The notes under the pieces: model-generated | What the model was told of the DNA's origin: nothing | Database searches by the model: none | The model's input: the letters and a program-made list of their open reading frames with translations, nothing else | Shown here: positions 26,126 through 34,634 of the stretch, one piece after another | How the letters are laid out: each line of letters begins with the position of its first letter | Numbering within the stretch: the first letter of the stretch is position 1 | Assembly: GCA_910575555.1 (NCBI GenBank) | Contig: CAJTFX010000004.1 | Span: 124,001 to 188,000, forward strand | From: Lachnospiraceae bacterium | Lineage (GTDB): Bacteria > Bacillota > Clostridia > Lachnospirales > Lachnospiraceae | Reading direction: 5' to 3' | DNA length: 64,000 bases | Position numbers and translations under genes: made by a program

Positions 26126-27298
26126 TTACGGCTCCGGCATAGGCTTCTCTTCCGGCTTTCCGGCCTGTTCCTCCGGTTTCCCGGCCTTCTCCTCCGGCTT
26201 CTCTTCCTTGCCCGGCTTTTGCTCCTTGGCTGCCGGTTTCTCCGGCTTGGCTGCAGGCTTCTCTGCTTTCTCATCATCCTCTTCTTCCGTTCCCTGGGAC
26301 AACACCTGATCCCGGACTTTCTTCTCCACTTCCAGGCAGATGTCCTCATGCTCCCGCAAATACTGTTTCGCATTCTCCCGTCCCTGGCCGATCTTTGTGC
26401 TGTTATAAGCAAACCAGGCGCCGGACTTCTGGATAATGGAATGGTTCACAGCCAGATCCAGAATATCTCCTTCCCTGGAAATTCCCTGGCCGAACATAAT
26501 ATCGAATTCCGCCTCTTTAAAGGGCGGAGCCACCTTGTTCTTCACCACCTTAATTCTGGTGCGGTTCCCGATAAATTCTCCCGCCTGCTTCAGAGATTCT
26601 ATCTTCCTTACATCCAGACGGATGGAGGAATAAAACTTCAGCGCCCGCCCGCCGGTGGTGGTCTCCGGACTTCCGAACATTACGCCCACTTTCTCTCTGA
26701 GCTGATTGATGAAAATAACAATACAGTTGGACTTGCTGATAACAGCCGTCAGCTTGCGGAGCGCCTGGGACATCAGTCTGGCCTGCAGCCCCACATGGGA
26801 ATCCCCCATATCGCCGTCAATCTCCGCCTTGGGCACCAGAGCCGCAACAGAGTCTACAATCACAATGTCCACTGCTCCGGAACGCACCATAGTCTCTGTA
26901 ATCTCCAATGCCTGCTCTCCATTGTCCGGCTGCGAAATATAGAGATTATCAATATCCACGCCAATCTTCTTGGCATATACCGGGTCCAGGGCATGTTCTG
27001 CATCAATAAACCCGGCAATTCCTCCATTCTTCTGCACTTCTGCCACCATATGCAGCGCAACCGTGGTCTTACCGCTGGACTCAGGCCCGTACACTTCAAC
27101 AATTCTTCCCTTGGGCACGCCGCCTACCCCCAGGGCCAAATCCAGGCTGAGACATCCGGTGGGAACCGCCTCCACATTCATATTCGCCACGGATTCTCCC
27201 AGCTTCATAACAGAACCCTTCCCGTAATCCTTCTCAATCTTCGCAATTGCGGCATCCAATGCCTTTAATTTATCTTCTCTCTTATCCTCTTTCGCCAT
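26126..27298 (-). CDS. recA: Recombinase RecA with extended Lys/Glu/Pro-rich tail
   Basis: A 390-aa RecA for strand exchange, repair and LexA autocleavage. The core is intact: Walker A GPESSGKT (71-78), Walker [12 protein letters not shown], and the L1/L2 region [17 protein letters not shown]. After about residue 335 it carries an unusual tail of about 55 residues built from degenerate [18 protein letters not shown] repeats; standard RecA ends near 350. The tail DNA is GC-rich and repetitive. The start follows AAGGAGAATTGAT. Promoter and LexA box lie directly upstream, and recX follows. Confidence 0.98.
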   Translation of the reverse strand: MAKEDKREDKLKALDAAIAKIEKDYGKGSVMKLGESVANMNVEAVPTGCLSLDLALGVGGVPKGRIVEVYGPESSGKTTVALHMVAEVQKNGGIAGFIDAEHALDPVYAKKIGVDIDNLYISQPDNGEQALEITETMVRSGAVDIVIVDSVAALVPKAEIDGDMGDSHVGLQARLMSQALRKLTAVISKSNCIVIFINQLREKVGVMFGSPETTTGGRALKFYSSIRLDVRKIESLKQAGEFIGNRTRIKVVKNKVAPPFKEAEFDIMFGQGISREGDILDLAVNHSIIQKSGAWFAYNSTKIGQGRENAKQYLREHEDICLEVEKKVRDQVLSQGTEEEDDEKAEKPAAKPEKPAAKEQKPGKEEKPEEKAGKPEEQAGKPEEKPMPEP

Positions 27299-27314
27299 AT
27301 CAATTCTCCTTCTG

Positions 27315-27328
27315 CGAACTTATGTTCG
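27315..27328. promoter_or_regulatory. LexA (SOS) box of recA
   Basis: CGAACTTATGTTCG is a perfect match to the Gram-positive LexA/DinR consensus CGAAC-N4-GTTCG. It lies just downstream of the recA -10, where repressor would block transcription. Confidence 0.9.
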
Positions 27329-27333
27329 TATTT

Positions 27334-27362
27334 ATACTAATATACTTTTGGGAAATTGTCAA
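27334..27362 (-). promoter_or_regulatory. SigA promoter of recA
   Basis: Minus strand TTGACA (27362-27357), 17-nt spacer, TAGTAT (27339-27334). Together with the LexA box it forms a standard SOS-regulated promoter. Confidence 0.85.
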
Positions 27363-27452
27363 CTGTTTTCTGGTAATTTTTGCGACAGCTTTCTGTTCCA
27401 TAACCGGCACAGCTAAATAGACCCGCCCATGGATGATTTTGCTGAAAAGAAA

Positions 27453-27482
27453 AAAGAACAGTTACAGAAGTAACTGTTCTTT
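27453..27482. terminator. Strong terminator after trxA
   Basis: Perfect 13-bp stem AAAGAACAGTTAC / GTAACTGTTCTTT with an AGAA loop, followed on the minus strand by TTTCTTTTC-type sequence. It ends trxA and insulates it from recA. Confidence 0.9.
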
Positions 27483-27507
27483 ATTATAAAATTTATTTTG
27501 GGATTCG

Positions 27508-27816
27508 TCAAGGCAAAAGCTGCCTGATTTCCTCCAGTGAATGAAATCCCACTGCCTTTTTATAAATTTCCCCGCCTTTGAATACAATCAGTGTAGGAAT
27601 GCTCATTACGCCGTACTTCTGCGCCACTGCTCCCTGCTCATCCACATTCAGTTTCCCCACTTTAATTTCCGGATATGCCTCTGCGGCCTCTTCAATCACC
27701 GGGCCCTGCATCTGGCAGGGTCCGCACCATACGGCCCAGAAGTCCACCAGCACCGGAACTTCGCTCTGCAATACTTCCTTCTCAAAATTATCTGTTGTAA
27801 TCTCCAACACTGCCAT
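27508..27816 (-). CDS. trxA: Thioredoxin
   Basis: A 102-aa thioredoxin with the active site WCGPC at about residues 30-34 (VDFWAVWCGPCQMQGPVIEE), cis-Pro segment MSIPTLIVFKGG and the standard length. It reduces protein disulfides in the cytoplasm. Gln replaces the more usual Lys after CGPC. No thioredoxin reductase is nearby. The ATG follows ACAGGAGGGATTTACT. It stands alone, between its terminator and a divergent two-component system. Confidence 0.96.
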   Translation of the reverse strand: MAVLEITTDNFEKEVLQSEVPVLVDFWAVWCGPCQMQGPVIEEAAEAYPEIKVGKLNVDEQGAVAQKYGVMSIPTLIVFKGGEIYKKAVGFHSLEEIRQLLP

Positions 27817-28015
27817 AGTAAATCCCTCCTGTTAATTTTTAAATGCTGAAATTTAAACTATAAATTTTATTTTATCATACTTTCCATAGTTACTGTTACA
27901 CTTTTTTGCTAAAAAAATGTTAAAATTTTCTTTCCTTCTTGAATCCTCATGTTCTTCATGGTACATTAGTAACAAAACCACAGTTACAATTTGAATCTTG
28001 AATCGAGGTGTACAG

Positions 28016-29095
28016 ATGAAAAAAATTATACAAAGACAACTGTTCCACGATTTAGCCGTCACAATTGGGCTGCTTTTTGTAACCACCGGCCTGACATTTA
28101 TTCTGTTTTACTTCATTTCGCAAAGTCCGGCAAATATTGCCCTGTTTTATGTGATTGGCATCATTACAGTTGCGCGGTATACGACTGGTTACTTTTACGG
28201 CATTCTTGCTTCTTTGCTCAGTATTATTTTAATCAATTGTTTCTTTACTTATCCATATTTCAGATTGGATTTTTCTATAAATAACTATCCTTTTACATTC
28301 ATCTGCATGCTGACCCTCTCTTCCATCACCAGCGCTACTACATCCAATCTGAAGCAACAGACAGAAATTCTTGCATTTCATGAAAAACAATTGATGGAAG
28401 CAGAAAAGGAAAAAATGCGTGCCAACCTGCTTCGCGCAGTCTCCCACGATCTGCGCACTCCTTTAACCAGTATCCTGGGCTCTGTCTCTTCGATAGAAGC
28501 CGAGGAATTTAGTTTTTGTTCTCAGGAATGCCGGAAACTTCTTCACAATATCCATGATGATGCAGAATGGCTGCTGAACATGGTGGAAAATCTTCTGTCT
28601 GTCACCAGAATCCAAACCGGAGCTTCCAGTTTAAAAACCAGTCCGGAAGCGGTGGAAGAAGTGGTGTCTGAATCGGTGGACCGTCTGAAAAAACGGTTCC
28701 CGGATGCGGAAATTAATGTATCTGTTCCCGATGAACTGCTGATCGTCCCCATGGACGCCATGCTCATCGAACAGGTTTTAATTAATCTTTTGGAAAATGC
28801 CATTACGCATTCCAAAAGCGCCCTGCCCGTACGTCTTGTAATTGAAAATCAGCCGGAGTACATTTACTTCCGTATTATTGACTACGGAATCGGACTGCAG
28901 GAGAGCCATCTGGAAGATATTTTTGACGGCACCTGGTCTGAGAATTCTCCTTCCGACGTACATAAAGGCACGGGCATCGGCCTGTCTATCTGCAAAACAA
29001 TCATTACTGCCCACCACGGCAGTATCACTGCGCAGAACCATAAAGAAGGGGCCGAATTTGTATTTACACTGCCAAAGGAGGAAGCATATGCATAA
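28016..29095 (+). CDS. KdpD-like sensor histidine kinase lacking the cytoplasmic N-terminal domain
   Basis: A 359-aa membrane kinase. Four predicted helices (about 12-105; DUF4118-like, as in the KdpD membrane part) precede a HisKA domain with phosphoacceptor His144 in AVSHDLRTPLTSILG and an HATPase domain with NLLENAITHSKS, DYGIGL and GTGIGLSICK. Full KdpD carries a large N-terminal KdpD/Usp region that is absent here. ATG at 28016 has GAGGTGTACAG upstream. The stop overlaps the response-regulator start by 8 nt. No kdpABC genes are in the window, so the signal (potassium, turgor or other) is open. Confidence 0.88.
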   Translation: MKKIIQRQLFHDLAVTIGLLFVTTGLTFILFYFISQSPANIALFYVIGIITVARYTTGYFYGILASLLSIILINCFFTYPYFRLDFSINNYPFTFICMLTLSSITSATTSNLKQQTEILAFHEKQLMEAEKEKMRANLLRAVSHDLRTPLTSILGSVSSIEAEEFSFCSQECRKLLHNIHDDAEWLLNMVENLLSVTRIQTGASSLKTSPEAVEEVVSESVDRLKKRFPDAEINVSVPDELLIVPMDAMLIEQVLINLLENAITHSKSALPVRLVIENQPEYIYFRIIDYGIGLQESHLEDIFDGTWSENSPSDVHKGTGIGLSICKTIITAHHGSITAQNHKEGAEFVFTLPKEEAYA

Positions 29096-29792
29096 ATTTA
29101 CCGTACTTGTTGTAGAAGATGAAAAAAACATTTGTGATTTTATTTCCAAAGTTCTGACATCCCACGATTACCGGGTCAGCTGCGCTTCTACCGGAAAAGA
29201 AGCCCTTTCTCTGGCTTCTTCTCTCTGCCCTGACATTATCCTGCTGGATTTGGGGCTGCCGGATCTGGATGGTATCGAAGTGATTCAAAAAATCCGTTCC
29301 TGGTCCGGAAATCCGATCATTGTCATTTCCGCCCGCAGCCTGGAGGATGACAAGGTGCAGGCATTAGACGCCGGGGCAGACGACTATCTGACCAAACCCT
29401 TTGGAACCTCTGAGCTGTTGGCCAGAATCCGAACTTCGCTGCGTCATAGCAATAAAATAAGCAGCAACGGACTTCCCCAGCACCCATTCCGGGCCAAAGG
29501 CCTGGAAATTGATTTTTTCAAACGCAATATTACTGTAAACGGACAGGCGATCCACCTGACTCCCATCGAATATAAAATCGTGGCCTTCCTGGCCCAGAAC
29601 AGCGGAAAGGTAATGACCTATTCCGCAGTCATGAATAATGTCTGGGGGCCTTACGCAGAATCCGACAACAAGATTCTGCGGGTAAACATGGCAAATATCC
29701 GGCGCAAACTGGAGAATAATCCGGCGCAGCCCATCTATATTTTTACCGAGGTGGGCGTAGGCTACCGGATGGTGGATGAAGATATTCTGTAA
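29088..29792 (+). CDS. OmpR/KdpE-type response regulator
   Basis: A 234-aa response regulator. The receiver domain has acidic pair Glu10-Asp11, phosphoacceptor Asp54 (LLDLGLPDLDG), and the Lys of DDYLTKPFGTSEL. The C-terminal winged-helix DNA-binding domain ends VNMANIRRKLENNP then EVGVGYRMVDEDIL. It is translationally coupled to the upstream kinase (8-nt overlap, GGAGGAAGCAT before the ATG). Closest in pattern to KdpE (GVGYRM). Target genes are not adjacent. Confidence 0.92.
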   Translation: MHKFTVLVVEDEKNICDFISKVLTSHDYRVSCASTGKEALSLASSLCPDIILLDLGLPDLDGIEVIQKIRSWSGNPIIVISARSLEDDKVQALDAGADDYLTKPFGTSELLARIRTSLRHSNKISSNGLPQHPFRAKGLEIDFFKRNITVNGQAIHLTPIEYKIVAFLAQNSGKVMTYSAVMNNVWGPYAESDNKILRVNMANIRRKLENNPAQPIYIFTEVGVGYRMVDEDIL

Positions 29793-29900
29793 AATTTAAG
29801 AAATATTCCATTGTTTTTTTTCGCTTTATTATATACAATGGTTATGGTGTCTTTGACAGGAAAGACAAAAATCTATAACAGAATGAAGGGTTGAAACAAA

Positions 29901-30971
29901 ATGATGGATGAAAGAGAACGAAGACGAAGAAGACGAATCAGACGGAAACGGCAGGTCTACAGAGCCCGCATTCTCGTGGGCGCCGCTGCGCTTGTCCTTG
30001 TGCTGGCCGCCGGATTCGGAATCTCTTCAGCCGCCAAAAAATCTGCCGAACGAAAAGCGCAGAAGGAACAGGAGCTGCAGCAGCAAAAACTGGCTGAGGA
30101 AGAAAAGAAAAAAGCCGCAGAAGAAGAGAAAGCCAAAAAAGAAGCTGCCAAAAAAGCCGCAGAAGAAGAGGCGGAAAAAACTTTTACACTGGCAGATCTG
30201 GACAACCCTGACGGGTTTGACACACGGCCCACCGAGCTTGGAATCGCGCTTGAGAACCAGCCGGTTGATTTAAACGGACTGGATACCACCGGATTGGACT
30301 GGGGCCAGGGCGGAGACAAGGATCAGTGGAACCGGCCGGCAGGATGTCTGCAGTATCAGGAAAAATACGGAAAGTACAACGCTTATTTTATCAAGGATGA
30401 ACCGGAGAAAAAAGTCATTTATCTGACCATTGACGAAGGTTACGAGTACGGCTGTTCTCCGCGGATTTTAGATACGCTGAAAGAGAAAAAAGTGCCTGCT
30501 GTCTTTTTTGTGACCAAGTCTTTTGCAGAACAGAATCCAGACCTGGTAAAGCGCATGATCGAAGAAGGACATGAGGTGGGCAACCACAGCGTAACCCATC
30601 CGGCTGCCGGGCTGTCCTCCCAGACCATTGAAGAACAGACCAATGAAGTCATCGGCCTCCACAATTACATGAAGGAGCAGTTCGGCTATGAGATGCATCT
30701 CTTCCGTTATCCTTCCGGCAAATTCAGCGAGCAGTCTGTGGCTCTTTTGAACAATTTAAATTACAAGAGCGTGTTCTGGAGCTTCGCATATCTGGATTAC
30801 GATGTGGAAAATCAGCCGGACCCGGCAGAAAGCCTTCAGAAAACCATTGACTGCCTGCACCCGGGCGCTCTCTATCTGCTTCATGCAGAATCAGAGACGA
30901 ACACCCAGATTCTGGGAGACTTTATTGATCAGGCCAGATCTCAGGGGTATGAGTTTAAGTTATTCCAGTAG
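29901..30971 (+). CDS. Polysaccharide deacetylase, PdaA type
   Basis: A 356-aa single-pass membrane protein. A very basic N-terminus (residues 4-18, mostly Arg) precedes a membrane helix (about 24-45), a Lys/Glu/Ala coiled coil (48-95) and a NodB deacetylase domain (about 170-350). Catalytic features are TIDEGYE (176-182), close to the PdaA pattern, and NHSVTHP (228-234) for the metal. PdaA removes acetyl from N-acetylmuramate during spore-cortex delta-lactam synthesis, which suits this sporulating genome, although a vegetative role is possible. TTGACA-N17-TAACAG just upstream may be its promoter. Confidence 0.88.
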   Translation: MMDERERRRRRRIRRKRQVYRARILVGAAALVLVLAAGFGISSAAKKSAERKAQKEQELQQQKLAEEEKKKAAEEEKAKKEAAKKAAEEEAEKTFTLADLDNPDGFDTRPTELGIALENQPVDLNGLDTTGLDWGQGGDKDQWNRPAGCLQYQEKYGKYNAYFIKDEPEKKVIYLTIDEGYEYGCSPRILDTLKEKKVPAVFFVTKSFAEQNPDLVKRMIEEGHEVGNHSVTHPAAGLSSQTIEEQTNEVIGLHNYMKEQFGYEMHLFRYPSGKFSEQSVALLNNLNYKSVFWSFAYLDYDVENQPDPAESLQKTIDCLHPGALYLLHAESETNTQILGDFIDQARSQGYEFKLFQ

Positions 30972-31066
30972 AGCGGGATATTTTGCACGGATAAACATGC
31001 CGGATTCCCTTTGACCCGTAAACCGGACGATACGTCGGTGAACGCTTGATATATTGACAGCAGACA

Positions 31067-31115
31067 AAACTGCAGGATTTCCCTTTGCTTCGCAAATTGG
31101 GCGCTCCTGCAGTTT
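31067..31115. terminator. Bidirectional terminator between the deacetylase gene and prfC
   Basis: Outer arms AAACTGCAGGA / TCCTGCAGTTT enclose a small inner hairpin TTTGC-TTC-GCAAA. The arms lie between convergent genes, with T-rich ends on both strands. Confidence 0.75.
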
Positions 31116-31143
31116 CTGTATTGGAACATCCTGTACTTTACTT

Positions 31144-32745
31144 TTAATTCCGGCCGAACTCTGACAAGATCAAACCTTCGTTTCGATCCAGCGTCATGCC
31201 TACGCTCCAGGCATTTACAAACAATAACAGGGGATTTCCCTTTAAATCCTGGATCTTTTTCATGTCGGAGGTTCCTGTTAACTTCTCCATATCAATTTCT
31301 TTATTCTCAATCCACCGGATATGCTCATAGGGCAGTTTCTCCAGGCGGATATCCACGTTGTATTCATTTTCCAGACGGTATTTCAGCACGTCAAACTGCA
31401 GTTCTCCCACTACGCCCACAATGATTTCTTCCATTCCAGTGTGGTATTCCTGAAAAATCTGTATGGCGCCCTCCTGGGCAATCTGGGTAATTCCCTTGAC
31501 AAACTGCTTGCGCTTCATGGTATCTAACTGGCGCACTCTGGCAAAATGCTCCGGCGCAAAGGTGGGAATGCCTTCAAAGGCAAATTTCTTATTGGCATTG
31601 GTGATGGTATCCCCGATGGAGAAAATTCCCGGATCGAACACGCCGATAATGTCTCCGGCATAAGCCTCCTCAATCATTTTCCGCTCCTGAGCCATCATCT
31701 GCTGGGGCTGAGAAAGACGCATTTTCTTTTCTCCCTGAACATGGGTCACTTCCATGCCTGCATCAAATTTCCCGGAGCAGATGCGCATAAAGGCGATCCG
31801 GTCCCGGTGGGCCTTGTTCATATTCGCCTGTATTTTAAATACGAAGGCAGAAAAATCCTCCGAAAAAGGATCGATCTCCCCTAAATCTGAATTTCTGGGA
31901 AGGGGCGTGGATGTCATCTGCAAGAAATGCTGCAGAAAGGTCTCCACACCGAAATTCGTCAGAGCAGAACCGAAAAACACCGGGGACAGTTCTCCCTTTG
32001 ACACCAGTTCCATGTCAAATTCTGCGCTTGCGCCGTCTAACAGTTCTATTTCCTCCAGCAGCGCAGCCTTGTAATCCTCTCCGATTTCCTCCGCCAGAGC
32101 CGGATCGTCCAGATCAATATCTTTTTCCACTCCTTCTTTGGTTCCCTTTAAGGTGTCCGCAAAGGTCATGATTTTCTTCTGGCTGCGGTCGTAGACCCCT
32201 TTAAAATTCTTTCCGGAGCCGATGGGCCAGTTGATGGGACAGGTGGCAATTCCCAGTTCCTTTTCAATCTCATCCAGTAAATCAAAGGTATCGTTGGCGT
32301 CCCGGTCCATTTTATTGATAAAGGTAAAAATCGGAATATGGCGCATCACGCAGACCTTAAACAGTTTCCTGGTCTGGGCCTCCACACCCTTAGAGCCGTC
32401 AATTACCATCACTGCAGAGTCCGCCGCCATCAGCGTACGGTAGGTATCCTCAGAAAAGTCCTGATGCCCCGGCGTGTCCAGGATATTGATACAGTACCCG
32501 CCGTAATTAAATTGCAGGACAGATGAAGTCACAGAGATTCCTCTCTCCTTCTCAATCTCCATCCAGTCTGACACGGCGTGGCGGGCAGTGGCCTTGCCCT
32601 TGACAGATCCGGCCAGATTAATGGCGCCGCCGTATAAAAGAAACTTTTCCGTCAAAGTGGTTTTCCCCGCGTCCGGATGGGAAATAATGGCAAAGGTTCT
32701 GCGCTTTTCAATTTCTTTCTTTCTGTTTTTTTCTATTTCTGACAA
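31144..32745 (-). CDS. prfC: Peptide chain release factor 3
   Basis: A 533-aa translational GTPase that recycles RF1/RF2 after peptide release. G1 is SHPDAGKTTLTEKF; the DTPGHQDFSEDTYR motif (G3) and NKMD (G4) are clear. The start is TTG, 7 nt after GGAGG, and it overlaps the pepF stop by 13 nt. The length and domain order match RF3 rather than EF-G or BipA. It may be cotranscribed behind pepF. Confidence 0.96.
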   Translation of the reverse strand: MSEIEKNRKKEIEKRRTFAIISHPDAGKTTLTEKFLLYGGAINLAGSVKGKATARHAVSDWMEIEKERGISVTSSVLQFNYGGYCINILDTPGHQDFSEDTYRTLMAADSAVMVIDGSKGVEAQTRKLFKVCVMRHIPIFTFINKMDRDANDTFDLLDEIEKELGIATCPINWPIGSGKNFKGVYDRSQKKIMTFADTLKGTKEGVEKDIDLDDPALAEEIGEDYKAALLEEIELLDGASAEFDMELVSKGELSPVFFGSALTNFGVETFLQHFLQMTSTPLPRNSDLGEIDPFSEDFSAFVFKIQANMNKAHRDRIAFMRICSGKFDAGMEVTHVQGEKKMRLSQPQQMMAQERKMIEEAYAGDIIGVFDPGIFSIGDTITNANKKFAFEGIPTFAPEHFARVRQLDTMKRKQFVKGITQIAQEGAIQIFQEYHTGMEEIIVGVVGELQFDVLKYRLENEYNVDIRLEKLPYEHIRWIENKEIDMEKLTGTSDMKKIQDLKGNPLLLFVNAWSVGMTLDRNEGLILSEFGRN

Positions 32746-34541
32746 GACAATTCCTCCATTTCTGCAATTAATTCTCCAAAGGTTTTTAAAGCCTCCCGGA
32801 TGGGCTCTTTCGTGGTCATATCCACGCCTGCGTCTTTCAAAAGTTCAATGGGAGATTTGCTGCACCCGCCCTGCAGAAACTTCAGATACCGGGCCACTGC
32901 AGGTTCCCCCTCCTCCAGAATTTTCTTGCTTAAAGCCATAGACGCCGCAAAACTGGTGGCATACTGATACACATAAAAATTATAATAAAAATGCGGAATT
33001 CTCGCCCATTCCACGGCAATTTCATCATCCGCAATGACATCCGGCCCATAATACTGCACATTCAGCTCATAATACAGTTTTTTCAAAGCTTCCGCCGTCA
33101 GCGCTTTTCCCTCTTCCACCATCTGATGGGTCAGAAGCTCAAATTCCGCAAACATGGTCTGGCGGTACAGCGTGGCGCGGAACTGCTGCAGGAAATGATT
33201 GATCAGATACGCCTTCCTCTTCCTATCTTCGGTGCGCTTCAGCAGGTAATGCATCAGCAGGGCTTCATTGCAGGTAGACGCCACCTCCGCCACAAATATC
33301 TTATACTCACTGTCAAAGATATTGTTGTGCCTGGCTGAATAATAAGAATGCAGGGCATGTCCCATTTCATGGGCAAGGGTAAATTCAGAATCCAGGTTAT
33401 ACTGATAATTCATCAGCACATAAGGATGGGCCGAATAACACCCGGCGGAATAAGCCCCGCTGCGTTTTCCCTCATTCTCATATTTATCAATCCAGCGGTT
33501 CTCAAATCCTTCCTTCAGCACCCGGACATAGTCATCCCCCAGAACCTTCAGGGCTTCCCCTATCTCCTCCTGGGCCTGCTGATAAGTGATTCTGGCTGTC
33601 TCCTCTGCAACTATGGGCACATACACATCATACATATGAAGCTCTTCCAGTCCCATCAGCTTTTTGCGCAGAGACATGTACTGATGCATATAATGCAGAT
33701 TCTCGTGCACCGCTTCAATCAAATTATGATACACCTCTTTGGGCACATTGTTGGCGTCTACAGCCGCTTCCATGGAAGAAGGATAATTTCTGGCTTTGGC
33801 GTAAAAGAAATTGGCCTTTGCTTTTCCTTCATAGAGGGCTGCAAAGGTATTCTTGTACTGTTCATACCGGGCATAATATGCCTGAAAGGTCTCCCGGCGT
33901 ACATTTTTATCCTGGCTTTCCAGCATCGGCACAAACCGGCCGCTGCTGATTTTGACCATTTCGCCATTTTCATCCCTTACCGAAGGATGTTCAAAATCTG
34001 CGTCCGTCAGGAGACTGTAGGCTTTCTCCATAGCCTCTCCCATCTCCTTAGAAGACGCAAGAAGCTCCTCCTGTTCCGGCGTCAGGGTATGTTCTTTCAG
34101 CCTGCGCAAATCTGAAATTGTCACCCGGTAATTGCCCAGTTCTTCTGTTTCTTTATAAAACTGCTGCAGCTTCTCTTCCTCCATCGACGCAATCCAGGCA
34201 TCCCTGGGCGCTGTTGCTGCGGCAAATTTATGGTAAATTCCCATCATTTTTCCGCTTAACGCCTGAGAGCTGTCATTGCCGGTATCCACATCCGCGCTCC
34301 GCTGGGAATAGCAGATGGTCCGATCTAACAGCGTCACGCTCTTCTCCAATTTCCGAAAATATTCCAGAAGATGGGCGCCGCATTCCATCAGATATTCTTT
34401 CGTAAAATTTTTTAACTCTTCCACCATCTCTTCCAGTCTGCGGGCATCTTCTAAAAATAAATCCACGGAATCATATAAATCTTCTATTGCCCAGGTATCC
34501 GCAACGGCTGCCTGGCTTCTTTTTAATAATTCTGCTGCCAT
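32733..34541 (-). CDS. pepF: Oligoendopeptidase F
   Basis: A 602-aa M3-family zinc metallopeptidase that cleaves short peptides in the cytoplasm. The catalytic motif HEMGHALHSYY contains HExxH, with the third ligand Glu in FVAEVASTCNEALL downstream. FRATLYRQTMFAEFE and YQYATSFAAS are also family features. ATG at 34541 is preferred because GGAGGT lies about 10 nt upstream, while the ATG at 34559 overlaps that site. It overlaps prfC by 13 nt. Confidence 0.95.
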   Translation of the reverse strand: MAAELLKRSQAAVADTWAIEDLYDSVDLFLEDARRLEEMVEELKNFTKEYLMECGAHLLEYFRKLEKSVTLLDRTICYSQRSADVDTGNDSSQALSGKMMGIYHKFAAATAPRDAWIASMEEEKLQQFYKETEELGNYRVTISDLRRLKEHTLTPEQEELLASSKEMGEAMEKAYSLLTDADFEHPSVRDENGEMVKISSGRFVPMLESQDKNVRRETFQAYYARYEQYKNTFAALYEGKAKANFFYAKARNYPSSMEAAVDANNVPKEVYHNLIEAVHENLHYMHQYMSLRKKLMGLEELHMYDVYVPIVAEETARITYQQAQEEIGEALKVLGDDYVRVLKEGFENRWIDKYENEGKRSGAYSAGCYSAHPYVLMNYQYNLDSEFTLAHEMGHALHSYYSARHNNIFDSEYKIFVAEVASTCNEALLMHYLLKRTEDRKRKAYLINHFLQQFRATLYRQTMFAEFELLTHQMVEEGKALTAEALKKLYYELNVQYYGPDVIADDEIAVEWARIPHFYYNFYVYQYATSFAASMALSKKILEEGEPAVARYLKFLQGGCSKSPIELLKDAGVDMTTKEPIREALKTFGELIAEMEELSCQK

Positions 34542-34634
34542 ATTCTGTACAACCTCCATTTTTCACATACCGGCACATTATAGCACAGCCGGCTTTTCTT
34601 GTCACCTTTTTACGCTTTGTTTCCGGAATTTCTG

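Noticed and set aside
26126-26300. Short repeats as a CRISPR or mobile-element signature
   Set aside because: They are degenerate coding repeats of the RecA tail in frame, not direct repeats with spacers.
26219-27268. Long plus-strand open frame opposite recA (349 codons)
   Set aside because: Antisense shadow of a highly conserved gene. No ribosome binding site, and the sequence is not protein-like.
33348-34115. Plus-strand open frame of 255 codons opposite pepF
   Set aside because: Antisense shadow over an intact M3 peptidase gene.
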